9,449 nt of DNA, taken from Fidelibacterota bacterium (GTDB taxonomy: Bacteria; Fidelibacterota; Fidelibacteria; Fidelibacterales; Fidelibacteraceae). The notes beneath the pieces were generated by a model. It was not told the origin of the DNA. It made no database searches and worked only from the letters and a program-made list of their open reading frames with translations. The position numbers and the translations under genes were made by a program. Shown piece by piece: positions 1-7,634 of the stretch (position 1 is the first letter of the stretch; the number at the start of each line of letters is the position of its first letter). Where the stretch lies: positions 8,860-18,308 of the forward strand of contig JAOZRH010000030.1 of NCBI GenBank assembly GCA_029931905.1. The letters are read 5' to 3'.

Positions 1-616
1 CACTATAAGAATAATCCAATGGACCAGTAACTGATAAACAATTATCATATTCTGATGCATCAAAATAATAATCAGCTTCATCATCAATCATTACAACTCC
101 ACTTCCATCATCAACTTCCCACTGTCCATATCCTGCATCACCATTTGTAATATTAACATTTTCTACTCTTACTAAAACACCTTCATAAGCTTCGGCATTT
201 GCTCCACCTGTTCCGATTTCACCAGAAGTAACAACAGTAGCTTCTACTTCATGTCCTTCAGAAATTAATGTATAACTAGAAACACTTTCTATTCTAGTTT
301 TTCCATAACTTTCTGCAACTTCTCCGGTAATAGTAACACTATCTCCGTAAGAATTTTCTCTATCAGCATCATAAACCATTACACCAGACCAAGGTCCAGT
401 ACCGTCTTGAACAAAATAATATTCTCCGTCATATGCCCAACCTTCAGCTGAGACAGTTCCTGAAAATGTAACGATTTGTGCATTTAGTTTTGAGTTGCCA
501 TTGCCAGTTCCACCAGTTGTATCTTGGATTTCTGCAATAGTAACATCTGCAAACATAATACTTGTCAATAAAACAATTAACAACATACCAGTAATTACAA
601 ATTTGATTCCTTTCAT
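1..616 (-). CDS. Exported protein with tandem OB-fold-like domains, C-terminus cut by window edge
   Basis: This partial gene reads leftward from an ATG at 616 and stays open for 205 codons to the window edge. The start is set by AAGGAG at 623-628, six bases upstream. Residues 1-23 form a signal peptide: a lysine near the N-terminus, a hydrophobic core at 5-21, and likely cleavage after MFA. Two similar beta-rich units follow, at about 44-117 and 138-205. Each has a leading strand (VTFSGTVSA; VLVRVENVNI) and a matching 'x-V-x-DGxG...GVMVYD / GVVMIDD' core. The first also has GDSVTITGEV, and the second reaches SVTGPL. This resembles the YhcR or DUF5689-type OB-fold modules that precede nuclease or sorting domains in secreted FCB proteins, often opening with 'VTIAEIQD' as here. 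The catalytic part, if any, lies outside the window, so no enzyme activity can be assigned. It follows the 724-aa secreted-protein gene by 18 bases, so the two are probably cotranscribed. Confidence 0.85.
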   Translation of the reverse strand, partial: MKGIKFVITGMLLIVLLTSIMFADVTIAEIQDTTGGTGNGNSKLNAQIVTFSGTVSAEGWAYDGEYYFVQDGTGPWSGVMVYDADRENSYGDSVTITGEVAESYGKTRIESVSSYTLISEGHEVEATVVTSGEIGTGGANAEAYEGVLVRVENVNITNGDAGYGQWEVDDGSGVVMIDDEADYYFDASEYDNCLSVTGPLDYSYS

Positions 617-634
617 TTTATTCTCCTTTTTTTA

Positions 635-2809
635 TTATTTTATTATTAAGAACTTTCCAGTTTTTAATTTCCCTGTATCAGAATCCTTAACAGAATATAA
701 ATATAGTCCAGTAGCAATTGCTTGGTCATCGTCTGTAATCAAATCCCAAGCGTGTTCACCACCAGAAAAAACAACATTTTGTTGTGAAATCTCTTCCAAT
801 CTTTGTATATCACTTCCATCATAAGTTTCTGAATTATGTTCAATTTTTTTAACTAATTCACCAGCAAGTGTATATATTCTAACAACTGACTTACTCGGCA
901 ATCCTGTAAACCAAATCATTCTGTCTCTAACGCCTCCAGGGCCATCCCATTCAGCAGAAGTACGGTATGGATTTGGGTACACGCCAACTTTAAATTCAAA
1001 ATCATTGTTTGGTTGTTTACCACCAATAACAAATGTTTTATTCTCTAAAATACTACTTTCTAATGATTCTAATCCAGTATTTGGATCACCGAAATCGTAA
1101 GAGGTAATTGCGAATGTATTTTTTTCAGGCCATCCACTTAAAATGGCAGTATTCTCAAATTTATAGTAAAAAGTATCGCTATTTACAATTTTAAAATATG
1201 GGTTGCCTTGTTCATCTCTAATTCTAATGTAATCAAATCCCGTATTATAACCATAATCATTTTTTATATCGAACTGTGCTAGCCGTGTCCACTCACTTTC
1301 CGTTGTTGATGTTTTTTTACGAGCATATATTCTATATCCTTCAAAATCTTCTTTTCTACTAATTGGATCTTTTGATAATTCTGGAACATTATCCCAATAT
1401 AAATTAATTTTACCTTTTTCTGCCTCTATATATAATGAAGGAGATGGAGGAGGAGCTGGTAAAATATATCTGTCAATTATTCCATCATTATCTTGATCTT
1501 CACCTGGATCTAATTGGCCATTACCATTATTATCTTCTCCATTATATGCTTTTTGTGCCCAATCGCTATTTGCATAAAGTAATTCTCTACGAGTTTCATT
1601 ATCTTCAATTTCACCATTTGCCCAAGGACCAGCTGTAACAGCAAATACAACATTAACTGTATCACCCGGTTTCAATACCCAATTTGTAGAATCTGCTGAA
1701 CTATGTTCACTTCCAAAAGGTCCTGCACTTAATAAATACATCCAACTATTTTCAATATTTGGATAACCTTCAGCATTAAAATTATCACCTGTTCCTTTTT
1801 CAACTGAATGAGTCATTCTATGATATCTTTCTGCATCATTTACAGGCATAATATATTTTGGATATTCATCATTACTACTTGTTTGCCAAGTCCATTGATA
1901 ATAGTATGCGTCCCAATAATCTCGTGGAACTGGATCTGCACCAATACATCTGAATCCAATATAACTTTCTGCATATCCATTATCACCATCAACATCATAT
2001 TGATAAGCGATATCTCTTTGATATCCGGGATATTCATCATTAGGCATTGGATCATAAATTGTTTCATCAAACCCATTCAAATTATCATACCACGACCAAC
2101 CACCACCTGGTTCATATCTATTTGTATAATTCATATTTCCAACTGATGCATCAACCCAAAATCCTACATAAAGATTGTCAATATCATAACCATTAGGTAC
2201 AAGATACTTACTATTGTTCACAATATTGTAGTTTAAAATAACAAAAGCATTAGCAAAACTATAGTTCCATGCATAACTTTCTAGATAAACATCTACTCCA
2301 AGTGGAATATGATCTTCCGCGGTGTGATTATAATCTCTAAATGATGTGATAAAATCTTGATGTGAAGTAGCTGTTGGAGAATATTGTGGATCGGTTGTTA
2401 TTGATGATTGAACTTTTATTGAATCTTGATTGTAAATAAATTCAAATCCACTAGATGCACCTGGAAATACTCCATCGACTATTCCAGTGGAAACACGAGG
2501 TGTTCCGTTTACTTTACCACCAACCCATAATCCAGCATAAGAAAAATGTTCAATTTGCTCTTTAATATTATCTGGATATTGTTTATACATACAGCTTGGT
2601 TGGTCAGGATTATTATATCCTTCTCCAAGAATACCAAAATTAGTAATTGTCATTCCCATTTGACCAACAGTAGTATAATGTGTATAATCACCATCAGCAT
2701 TTGTTTTATTTAATTCAAATGGTAATCGTTCATCAGCTAAAATAAATGAATGTAAAAAACAAATAATTATAAAAGTTATTTGAATTTTTATAAATGAAAT
2801 ATTTCTCAT
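635..2809 (-). CDS. Secreted protein with calcium-type loops and C-terminal T9SS type A-like sorting domain
   Basis: A complete 724-aa protein, probably exported to the periplasm by Sec and then to the surface by a type IX-like system. Residues 1-25 are a signal peptide (basic start, hydrophobic ITFIIICFLHSFI, cleavage near LADE). Residues 26-400 are an aromatic- and Asp/Asn-rich beta region of unrecognised family. Residues 426-437 form a canonical EF-hand-like loop (D426, N428, N430, D434, E437), followed at once by a second, D438/D440/D442/D446. A proline stretch (451-457) leads to a fibronectin III-like segment (about 458-570; INLYWDNVP, GYRIYARK). Residues 608-724 are the sorting domain: VYPNPYR (610-616), VRIYTLAGELVKKIEHN, GLYLYSV, and basic GKFLIIK at the very end. 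The start ATG has GGAAG 11 bases upstream (2821-2825). The gene heads a leftward pair. Its substrate or partner is unknown. The receptor encoded divergently may be coregulated, but that is inference. Confidence 0.9.
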   Translation of the reverse strand: MRNISFIKIQITFIIICFLHSFILADERLPFELNKTNADGDYTHYTTVGQMGMTITNFGILGEGYNNPDQPSCMYKQYPDNIKEQIEHFSYAGLWVGGKVNGTPRVSTGIVDGVFPGASSGFEFIYNQDSIKVQSSITTDPQYSPTATSHQDFITSFRDYNHTAEDHIPLGVDVYLESYAWNYSFANAFVILNYNIVNNSKYLVPNGYDIDNLYVGFWVDASVGNMNYTNRYEPGGGWSWYDNLNGFDETIYDPMPNDEYPGYQRDIAYQYDVDGDNGYAESYIGFRCIGADPVPRDYWDAYYYQWTWQTSSNDEYPKYIMPVNDAERYHRMTHSVEKGTGDNFNAEGYPNIENSWMYLLSAGPFGSEHSSADSTNWVLKPGDTVNVVFAVTAGPWANGEIEDNETRRELLYANSDWAQKAYNGEDNNGNGQLDPGEDQDNDGIIDRYILPAPPPSPSLYIEAEKGKINLYWDNVPELSKDPISRKEDFEGYRIYARKKTSTTESEWTRLAQFDIKNDYGYNTGFDYIRIRDEQGNPYFKIVNSDTFYYKFENTAILSGWPEKNTFAITSYDFGDPNTGLESLESSILENKTFVIGGKQPNNDFEFKVGVYPNPYRTSAEWDGPGGVRDRMIWFTGLPSKSVVRIYTLAGELVKKIEHNSETYDGSDIQRLEEISQQNVVFSGGEHAWDLITDDDQAIATGLYLYSVKDSDTGKLKTGKFLIIK

Positions 2810-2840
2810 ATAAGTATAAACTTCCTTTTTTAAGTTGTAG

Positions 2841-2870
2841 AATATAATATTATTATTCCTTTTATCACAA
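2841..2870 (-). promoter_or_regulatory. Candidate leftward promoter for the secreted-protein pair
   Basis: On the minus strand a -35-like TTGTGA (2870-2865) is separated by 18 bases from a -10-like TATATT (2846-2841). This would start transcription near 2834, about 25 bases before the ATG at 2809 and just upstream of its GGAAG. The position is sensible and the -10 fits five of six bases. The region is extremely AT-rich, however, so chance matches are expected and the call is tentative. Confidence 0.3.
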
Positions 2871-2892
2871 GGAAAAAAAAATATTATAAAAT

Positions 2893-2921
2893 TTGTTTAT
2901 TGATAAAAATAGAATTATATT
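2893..2921 (+). promoter_or_regulatory. Candidate rightward promoter for the TonB receptor gene
   Basis: TTGTTT (2893-2898) is followed after 17 bases by TATATT (2916-2921), a sigma-70-like arrangement with a good -10 and a weak -35. It would leave a leader of about 145 bases before the receptor ATG at 3075. A TAAAATTTG at 2887-2895 resembles the Bacteroidetes -7 element TAnnTTTG but has one extra base. Composition makes either match weak evidence. Confidence 0.22.
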
Positions 2922-2994
2922 ACTGCTGTTTTTAAAGGGAGATATTTTGATCGAACGAAATATTCAAACAAAGCCAGAAAAACACTTTAATTAT

Positions 2995-3011
2995 AGAGGA
3001 GGTTTATGGAA
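2995..3011 (+). other. Strong Shine-Dalgarno followed by a two-codon ORF in the receptor leader
   Basis: AGAGGAGG (2995-3002) is the closest match to the anti-Shine-Dalgarno complement in the window. It is followed three bases later by ATG GAA TAA (3006-3014), an ORF of only Met-Glu. The receptor's own ribosome site, GGAG at 3064-3067, lies about 60 bases further on. The spacing is short for efficient initiation. The element could be a ribosome standby or translational control site, a decayed start, or coincidence. No known riboswitch or structured leader was recognised around it. Confidence 0.3.
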
Positions 3012-3074
3012 TAACAAATTTATTTGTAGAAATGAATGTTTATTTAAATTTTTAACAAAAAAAGGAGATTTGGT

Positions 3075-5933
3075 ATGAAGAAATTATTTCTTTGTATTAT
3101 GGTTGCAGTGCTTTTACCAAGTTTGATTTTTGCTGCTAACGGAAAAGTTAGCGGAAAAGTTACTGAAAAGAACTCAAACGAAGCAATTCCAGCAACGAAT
3201 GTGATTTTGGATGGAACATCAATTGGATCTATTACAGATAGTGATGGGTATTTTTCGATTACAGATGTACCAGAAGGTAAGTATGTGATATTGGCAAAAT
3301 ATATCGGTTATACAACAGCCAAGAAAGAAATTAATGTTGTAGCTGGTAGAGAAGTTAAGGTTAGTTTTAAATTAGAAAAAACAGCTTTAGAAATGGATGC
3401 TTTAGAAGTATTGGCTTCAAGAGCTGACAAAACTACACCAGTTGCATATACTAATGTGAAAAAAGAAGAAATGGAAGTGAGATTAGGATCACAAGATATT
3501 CCAATGGTATTAAATACAACTCCAAGTGTTTATTCAACACAACAGGGTGGTGGTGCTGGAGATGCAAGAATTAATGTTCGTGGTTTTAATCAAAGAAATG
3601 TTGCAGTTATGATTAATGGTGTTCCTCAAAACGATATGGAGAACGGATGGGTTTATTGGTCAAATTGGGATGGTGTTGGAGATGCAACATCTTCAATTCA
3701 GATGCAAAGAGGACTTTCTGCTGTTAATTTAGCAACTCCTTCAATTGGTGGTACAATGAATATTATTACAGATCCAACTGCATTAAAAAGAGGTGGATCT
3801 TTTAAACAAGAAGCAGGCTCTGGGTCTTTTTTGAAAACAACCGCAAGTTTTAATTCAGGCACTATTGCAGACAAATTTGCTGTTAGTGGAAGTGTAGTTC
3901 GTAAAGTTGGTGAAGGAATTATTGATAAAACTTGGACAGATTCTTGGGCATATTATTTGGGTGCATCTTATGCACTTAATTCAAATAATCGTTTTGAACT
4001 TTATGCGATTGGTGCTCCACAGAGACATGGTCAAAATTTGTACAAACAAAACTTAATGGCATATGATAAGGATTATGCAGCTGAAGTTGTTGATAAATCT
4101 GCTATGGAAAGTGCAGATTCTGATGCTGACGGTACAAGTGATTGGGACGAATATGTTGATAAATTTACCGTAGATGCAACAGGCGATGAGGCTGGTCGTT
4201 TATTCAATCAAAATTGGTCTCCTATTACTTCTGATTATAAAGGTAAACAATATTGGAATATGTATGGTGAGCGTACAACAGAAAGACACGATGCAAACTT
4301 TTTAAATGAAAGAGAAAATTTCTTTCACAAACCATTAGTTAATTTGAATCATTATTTAAATATTAATGAACAAATGAGATTAACTTCAGTACTTTACTGG
4401 TCTGGAGGATCTGGTGGTGGAACTGGTACTTATGGAAAAATTCCTACATTAGATGCTAATGGCAATCTTGGTGATGACAATTATAAATATTATTATGGAG
4501 ATAGCCCTTGGGTTCGTGATTGGAATACATTAGTTGATTATAATTCAGGTGATCAAGATACTGTTTATGTTGACAAAACTGCTCTTGCTCGTACACATGG
4601 TGATGGAAACAATCAATCAGTTGGTATCTTAAGAAATAGTATTAATCGTCAGTCAACTATTGGATTAATTTCTAAATTGAATTATGATTTATCAGATGCA
4701 TTAAAACTACAAGTTGGTATTGATTGGAGAACAGCAAGCATTGAACATGCTCGTGAAGTTCGTGATTTGTTAGGTGGTGATTATTATATGGATTATGCAG
4801 ATGATAATTTTTCAAGTGGAAAAAGAGTGGAATTAGGCGATATCATTGCATATCATAATGAAACTACTGTTGATTGGATTGGTGGATTTTTACAAGGTAA
4901 TTATACTGCAGGCGCTTTATCAGCTTATGGAATGGGTGGAATTTCATCAATTAAATATTCTTATCAAGATCATTTTACAGTAGCTGATGAACTAATTAAA
5001 TCAGATCCTATTACTGCTATGCAAGTAAAAGGTGGAGTTATGTATAACATACTTAGCAATCTTGCTGTATTTGGAAACTTTGGATTTGTTGAAAAACCAC
5101 CAATTATGGACAATGTGATTTATAATGATGGAACAGTTGCTTCAGATCCTGCAAATGAAAAATTTATTAGTACAGAAGCAGGTGTAAATTTTAATACAAG
5201 AAAATTTGCAATCAAAGCAAATGTTTATAACACAGATTGGAAAGACAGAAATTTAACCAAATCTATTACTCAGGGACAAGGATCAAGTGGAAACACAGAT
5301 ATTATTTTCTTGACTGGTGTTAATCAAAATCATAAAGGTTTTGAACTCGAAGCATCTGCTCAAGTAATTAAAATGCTTCGTCTTGATGCATCTCTAAGTT
5401 TTGGTAACTGGCAATTTACTGGTGACGCTGATGGTGATTATCAACAAGATTCTCTTGATGCTAATGATCAAGTTGTTGGAATAACAACAACTTCATATTC
5501 ATATGCACTTGACGGGTTATATATTGGAGATATGCCTCAAACAGCTTATGTTATTGGAGCTACATTAACTCCTATTACTGGACTAAGAATTCAAGCATTA
5601 TTAAATATTTATGATGATAATTATGCTGATTGGAGTCCAGATAGTCGCGAATATGATGGTGATGATAGTAATGCTGATAGAGCACAAGTTTGGATGGCAC
5701 CTGGTTATTCAAAAGTTGATTTACATATGAGTTATAAATTACCAAAGATGTTTGGTCTTAGAACTCAATTGTTTGCTCATGTTTTCAATGTGTTAGATGA
5801 AACATTTGTTCAAGATGCAACAGACAATAGTCAATATAATGGTTTTGGTGCTAAAGTGCATGCTGCTCAGAATGCAGAAGTATTCTTAGGTACTCCTCGT
5901 TATTTTAATGTTGGCATAAAAATAAATATCTAA
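3075..5933 (+). CDS. TonB-dependent outer-membrane receptor with CarboxypepD_reg-like N-terminal domain
   Basis: A complete 952-aa outer-membrane gated transporter. GGAG (3064-3067) seven bases before the ATG sets the start. Residues 1-21 are a signal peptide (MKK start, hydrophobic core, cleavage near IFAA). Residues 23-101 are a CarboxypepD_reg-like beta domain (VSGKVTEK, AIPATNVILDGT, TDSDGYFSITDVPEGKY, IGYTT). A TonB-box-like stretch (MDALEVLAS, 107-115) precedes the plug at about 120-235, with IPMVLNTTPSVYS, INVRGFNQRNVAVMINGVP and SIGGTMNIIT. The rest is the beta barrel, rich in alternating strands and long Asp/Asn/Gly loops. Unusually, residues 348-359 match a canonical EF-hand loop (D348, D350, D352, G353, D356, E359), and 784-795 form a looser version. 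The last residue is Ile rather than the usual terminal aromatic residue. The layout is typical of FCB receptors. The ligand cannot be read from sequence, and no SusD-like partner gene follows. A terminator lies just downstream, so it is probably monocistronic. Confidence 0.95.
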   Translation: MKKLFLCIMVAVLLPSLIFAANGKVSGKVTEKNSNEAIPATNVILDGTSIGSITDSDGYFSITDVPEGKYVILAKYIGYTTAKKEINVVAGREVKVSFKLEKTALEMDALEVLASRADKTTPVAYTNVKKEEMEVRLGSQDIPMVLNTTPSVYSTQQGGGAGDARINVRGFNQRNVAVMINGVPQNDMENGWVYWSNWDGVGDATSSIQMQRGLSAVNLATPSIGGTMNIITDPTALKRGGSFKQEAGSGSFLKTTASFNSGTIADKFAVSGSVVRKVGEGIIDKTWTDSWAYYLGASYALNSNNRFELYAIGAPQRHGQNLYKQNLMAYDKDYAAEVVDKSAMESADSDADGTSDWDEYVDKFTVDATGDEAGRLFNQNWSPITSDYKGKQYWNMYGERTTERHDANFLNERENFFHKPLVNLNHYLNINEQMRLTSVLYWSGGSGGGTGTYGKIPTLDANGNLGDDNYKYYYGDSPWVRDWNTLVDYNSGDQDTVYVDKTALARTHGDGNNQSVGILRNSINRQSTIGLISKLNYDLSDALKLQVGIDWRTASIEHAREVRDLLGGDYYMDYADDNFSSGKRVELGDIIAYHNETTVDWIGGFLQGNYTAGALSAYGMGGISSIKYSYQDHFTVADELIKSDPITAMQVKGGVMYNILSNLAVFGNFGFVEKPPIMDNVIYNDGTVASDPANEKFISTEAGVNFNTRKFAIKANVYNTDWKDRNLTKSITQGQGSSGNTDIIFLTGVNQNHKGFELEASAQVIKMLRLDASLSFGNWQFTGDADGDYQQDSLDANDQVVGITTTSYSYALDGLYIGDMPQTAYVIGATLTPITGLRIQALLNIYDDNYADWSPDSREYDGDDSNADRAQVWMAPGYSKVDLHMSYKLPKMFGLRTQLFAHVFNVLDETFVQDATDNSQYNGFGAKVHAAQNAEVFLGTPRYFNVGIKINI

Positions 5934-5958
5934 TTTTTATAAGATAATTATTTAAATT

Positions 5959-5995
5959 AAAATCCTCAAAGATTAAATTCTTTGAGGATTTTTTT
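5959..5995 (+). terminator. Rho-independent terminator after the TonB receptor gene
   Basis: A perfect 11-bp stem (AATCCTCAAAG at 5961-5971 with CTTTGAGGATT at 5980-5990) encloses an 8-base loop. It can be lengthened by A:T pairs at its base (5959-5960 with 5991-5992). The 3' arm runs straight into a T tract ending at 5995. It sits 25 bases after the receptor stop codon, separates that gene from the hut genes, and is the only GC-containing hairpin in the gap. Confidence 0.92.
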
Positions 5996-6031
5996 ATTTA
6001 TATATGAAATTTATTATAGATATTAAAAGAA

Positions 6032-6039
6032 TAATTTTG
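6032..6039 (+). promoter_or_regulatory. Possible -7 promoter element upstream of hutH
   Basis: TAATTTTG matches the Bacteroidetes -7 consensus TAnnTTTG and would give a start near 6046. No TTTG -33 partner is visible at the right distance. An alternative is a sigma-70-like TTTACA at 6043-6048 with a poor -10, TTAAAT at 6064-6069. A hut promoter must lie between the terminator at 5995 and the ribosome site at 6083, but which of these elements is real cannot be decided. Confidence 0.2.
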
Positions 6040-6052
6040 TATTTTACACTGA

Positions 6053-6071
6053 TTATTTAAAGTTTAAATAA
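6053..6071 (+). promoter_or_regulatory. Perfect 19-bp palindrome, candidate operator for the hut genes
   Basis: TTATTTAAA (6053-6061) and TTTAAATAA (6063-6071) are exact inverted repeats around a single G at 6062. The palindrome ends 12 bases before the hutH ribosome site, in the only stretch where the hut promoter can lie. The symmetry and position suit binding by a dimeric regulator of histidine use. Both arms are purely A/T, so chance occurrence in this composition is a real alternative. As RNA it would be a weak hairpin without a usable loop. Confidence 0.35.
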
Positions 6072-6082
6072 AAGAAAATTGT

Positions 6083-6088
6083 GGAGAG
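6083..6088 (+). promoter_or_regulatory. Ribosome binding site that fixes the hutH start
   Basis: GGAGAG lies seven bases before the ATG at 6096. The longest open frame begins at a GTG at 6081, but that codon sits directly before this site and has no upstream Shine-Dalgarno of its own. The five extra residues would encode the ribosome site itself, so the ATG is preferred. Confidence 0.8.
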
Positions 6089-6095
6089 TAATATT

Positions 6096-7613
6096 ATGAT
6101 AAAAATTAATGGGAATTCTTTATCTATTGCCGATGTAATTAAAGTTACAAAAAATTACGAAAAAGTAGAAATTGATTCTAATGCAATAGATAAAATTAAA
6201 AAATCACAAAGATATGTTAAAAAAATTCTAAAAACAGATAGAGTTATTTATGGAATTAACACTGGAGTTGGTGAACTTGCAAACAAAATGATAAGCAAAA
6301 CAGAAATATCAACTTTGCAAAAAAACATTATTAGAAGTCATGCTACTGGAGTTGGCGAAAAATTTTCTGAAGAAATTGTCAGAGGAGTAATTTTACTAAG
6401 AGCAAATGCACTTGCAAAGGGATATTCTGGAGTAAGATTAGAATTAATTCAACTGCTTTTAGAATTACTTAATAATAAAATTTATCCATATATTCCTTCA
6501 CAAGGATCAGTTGGAGCAAGTGGCGATTTGGCACCATTATCACATCTCGCATTAGTTTTGATTGGTGAAGGCGAATGTATTCAAAATGGAGAACGAGTAG
6601 ATTCGAAGGAAATATTAGATAAAAAAAATATTAGCCATATAGAGTTAGGCCCAAAAGAGGGTTTAGCTTTAATAAATGGAACTCAAATAATGTCATCAAT
6701 TGCTTGTAAAGTTATTGCAGATTCCGAAATGCTAATTAAAAATGCACAAATTGCTTCAGGAATGAGTTTAGAAGCATTAAAAGGAACCTCAAAAGCATTT
6801 GATGAAAAAATTCATGCTACCAGACCGCATAAAGGACAAGTGAAATGTGCCAAAAATATGCGAGCATTATTAAAAAATAGCGAAATAATTGAATCACACA
6901 CGAGTTGTGAAAAAGTTCAAGATGCTTATACATTGCGATGTATTCCACAAGTTTATGGAGCGATTATTGATACAATTGAGTTTGTTAAAAATACAATAAG
7001 TGTTGAAATAAATTCAGCCACAGATAACCCATTAATTTTCCCAGATGATGATGAAGTGATTTCTGGGGGAAATTTTCATGGCGAACCAATTGCATTTGCT
7101 ATGGATTATATGGGAATTGCAATGTCAGAAATTGCAAGTATTTCCGAAAGAACGATTGACAGAATGGTAAATCCTCATATGTCAGAACTGCCACCATTTT
7201 TAACCGAAAAAAGTGGTTTGGATTCTGGTATGATGATTGCTCAATATACTGCAGCATCGCTCGTTTCTGAAAATAAAGTGTTAGCTCATCCTGCAAGTGT
7301 GGATTCTATTCCAACTTCTGCTGGACAGGAAGACCATGTAAGTATGGGACCAATTGGAGCGAGACACTGTTTGAAAATAATCGAAAATGTTCAAAATGTA
7401 ATTGCAATTGAAATGTTGTGTGCAGCACAAGGAATTGATTTTCAGAAATATTCACCCGGAATTGGAGTAAATTTGGCATATAAATTTATCAGAGAAAATA
7501 TTAAACATTTAGATGAGGATAGAATTTTATATAAAGATATTGAAAAATTAAATAAATTTGTTGTTGGTGGAAAAATTGTTGAAAAAGTCGAAGAAAAAGT
7601 AAAAATTCTTTAA
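6096..7613 (+). CDS. hutH: Histidine ammonia-lyase
   Basis: A cytoplasmic lyase that removes ammonia from L-histidine to give urocanate, the first step of histidine degradation. It is 505 aa from the ATG, the usual family length. The Ala-Ser-Gly triplet that cyclises into the MIO electrophile is at 141-143, inside GSVGASGDLAPLSH. Other family signatures are present: YGINTGVGE with the catalytic Tyr at 52, Ser-His at 81-82, the Asn of NGTQ at 194, and QDAYTLRC (Tyr278, Arg281). Glu412 in QEDHVSM is the residue typical of histidine-specific enzymes; phenylalanine and tyrosine lyases usually have Gln-Asp there. Together with Ser-His this favours histidine over an aromatic substrate. The start is chosen from GGAGAG at 6083-6088 rather than the in-frame GTG at 6081. 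It leads hutU by 21 bases and is probably first in its operon, after the terminator at 5995. The tail is Lys/Glu-rich, with nothing truncated. Confidence 0.97.
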   Translation: MIKINGNSLSIADVIKVTKNYEKVEIDSNAIDKIKKSQRYVKKILKTDRVIYGINTGVGELANKMISKTEISTLQKNIIRSHATGVGEKFSEEIVRGVILLRANALAKGYSGVRLELIQLLLELLNNKIYPYIPSQGSVGASGDLAPLSHLALVLIGEGECIQNGERVDSKEILDKKNISHIELGPKEGLALINGTQIMSSIACKVIADSEMLIKNAQIASGMSLEALKGTSKAFDEKIHATRPHKGQVKCAKNMRALLKNSEIIESHTSCEKVQDAYTLRCIPQVYGAIIDTIEFVKNTISVEINSATDNPLIFPDDDEVISGGNFHGEPIAFAMDYMGIAMSEIASISERTIDRMVNPHMSELPPFLTEKSGLDSGMMIAQYTAASLVSENKVLAHPASVDSIPTSAGQEDHVSMGPIGARHCLKIIENVQNVIAIEMLCAAQGIDFQKYSPGIGVNLAYKFIRENIKHLDEDRILYKDIEKLNKFVVGGKIVEKVEEKVKIL

Positions 7614-7634
7614 GAAAGATATAAGGAGAAAATT

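Noticed and set aside
1435..2146. Open frames on the plus strand and in a second minus-strand frame within the secreted-protein gene
   Set aside because: They are shadows of a strongly supported 724-codon gene, with low-complexity Ile/His/Tyr-rich translations and no start signals.
2844..2853. 10-bp palindrome ATAATATTAT at the leftward -10 region as an operator
   Set aside because: It is very short and purely A/T in a strongly A/T-biased region, so chance is the simplest explanation.
2893..3078. Small 61-codon open frame before the TonB receptor, overlapping its ATG by four bases
   Set aside because: It needs a TTG start with no ribosome site, overlaps the candidate promoter, has no recognisable domain or signal, and reads through leader sequence that carries separate ribosome sites in another frame.
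6081..6095. GTG start five codons upstream of the chosen hutH ATG
   Set aside because: The segment contains the GGAGAG ribosome site for the ATG at 6096, and the GTG has no upstream Shine-Dalgarno.
6096..7613. Phenylalanine or tyrosine ammonia-lyase or aminomutase instead of HutH
   Set aside because: The QEDH block with Glu412, the Ser-His pair at 81-82 and the adjoining hutU all point to histidine.
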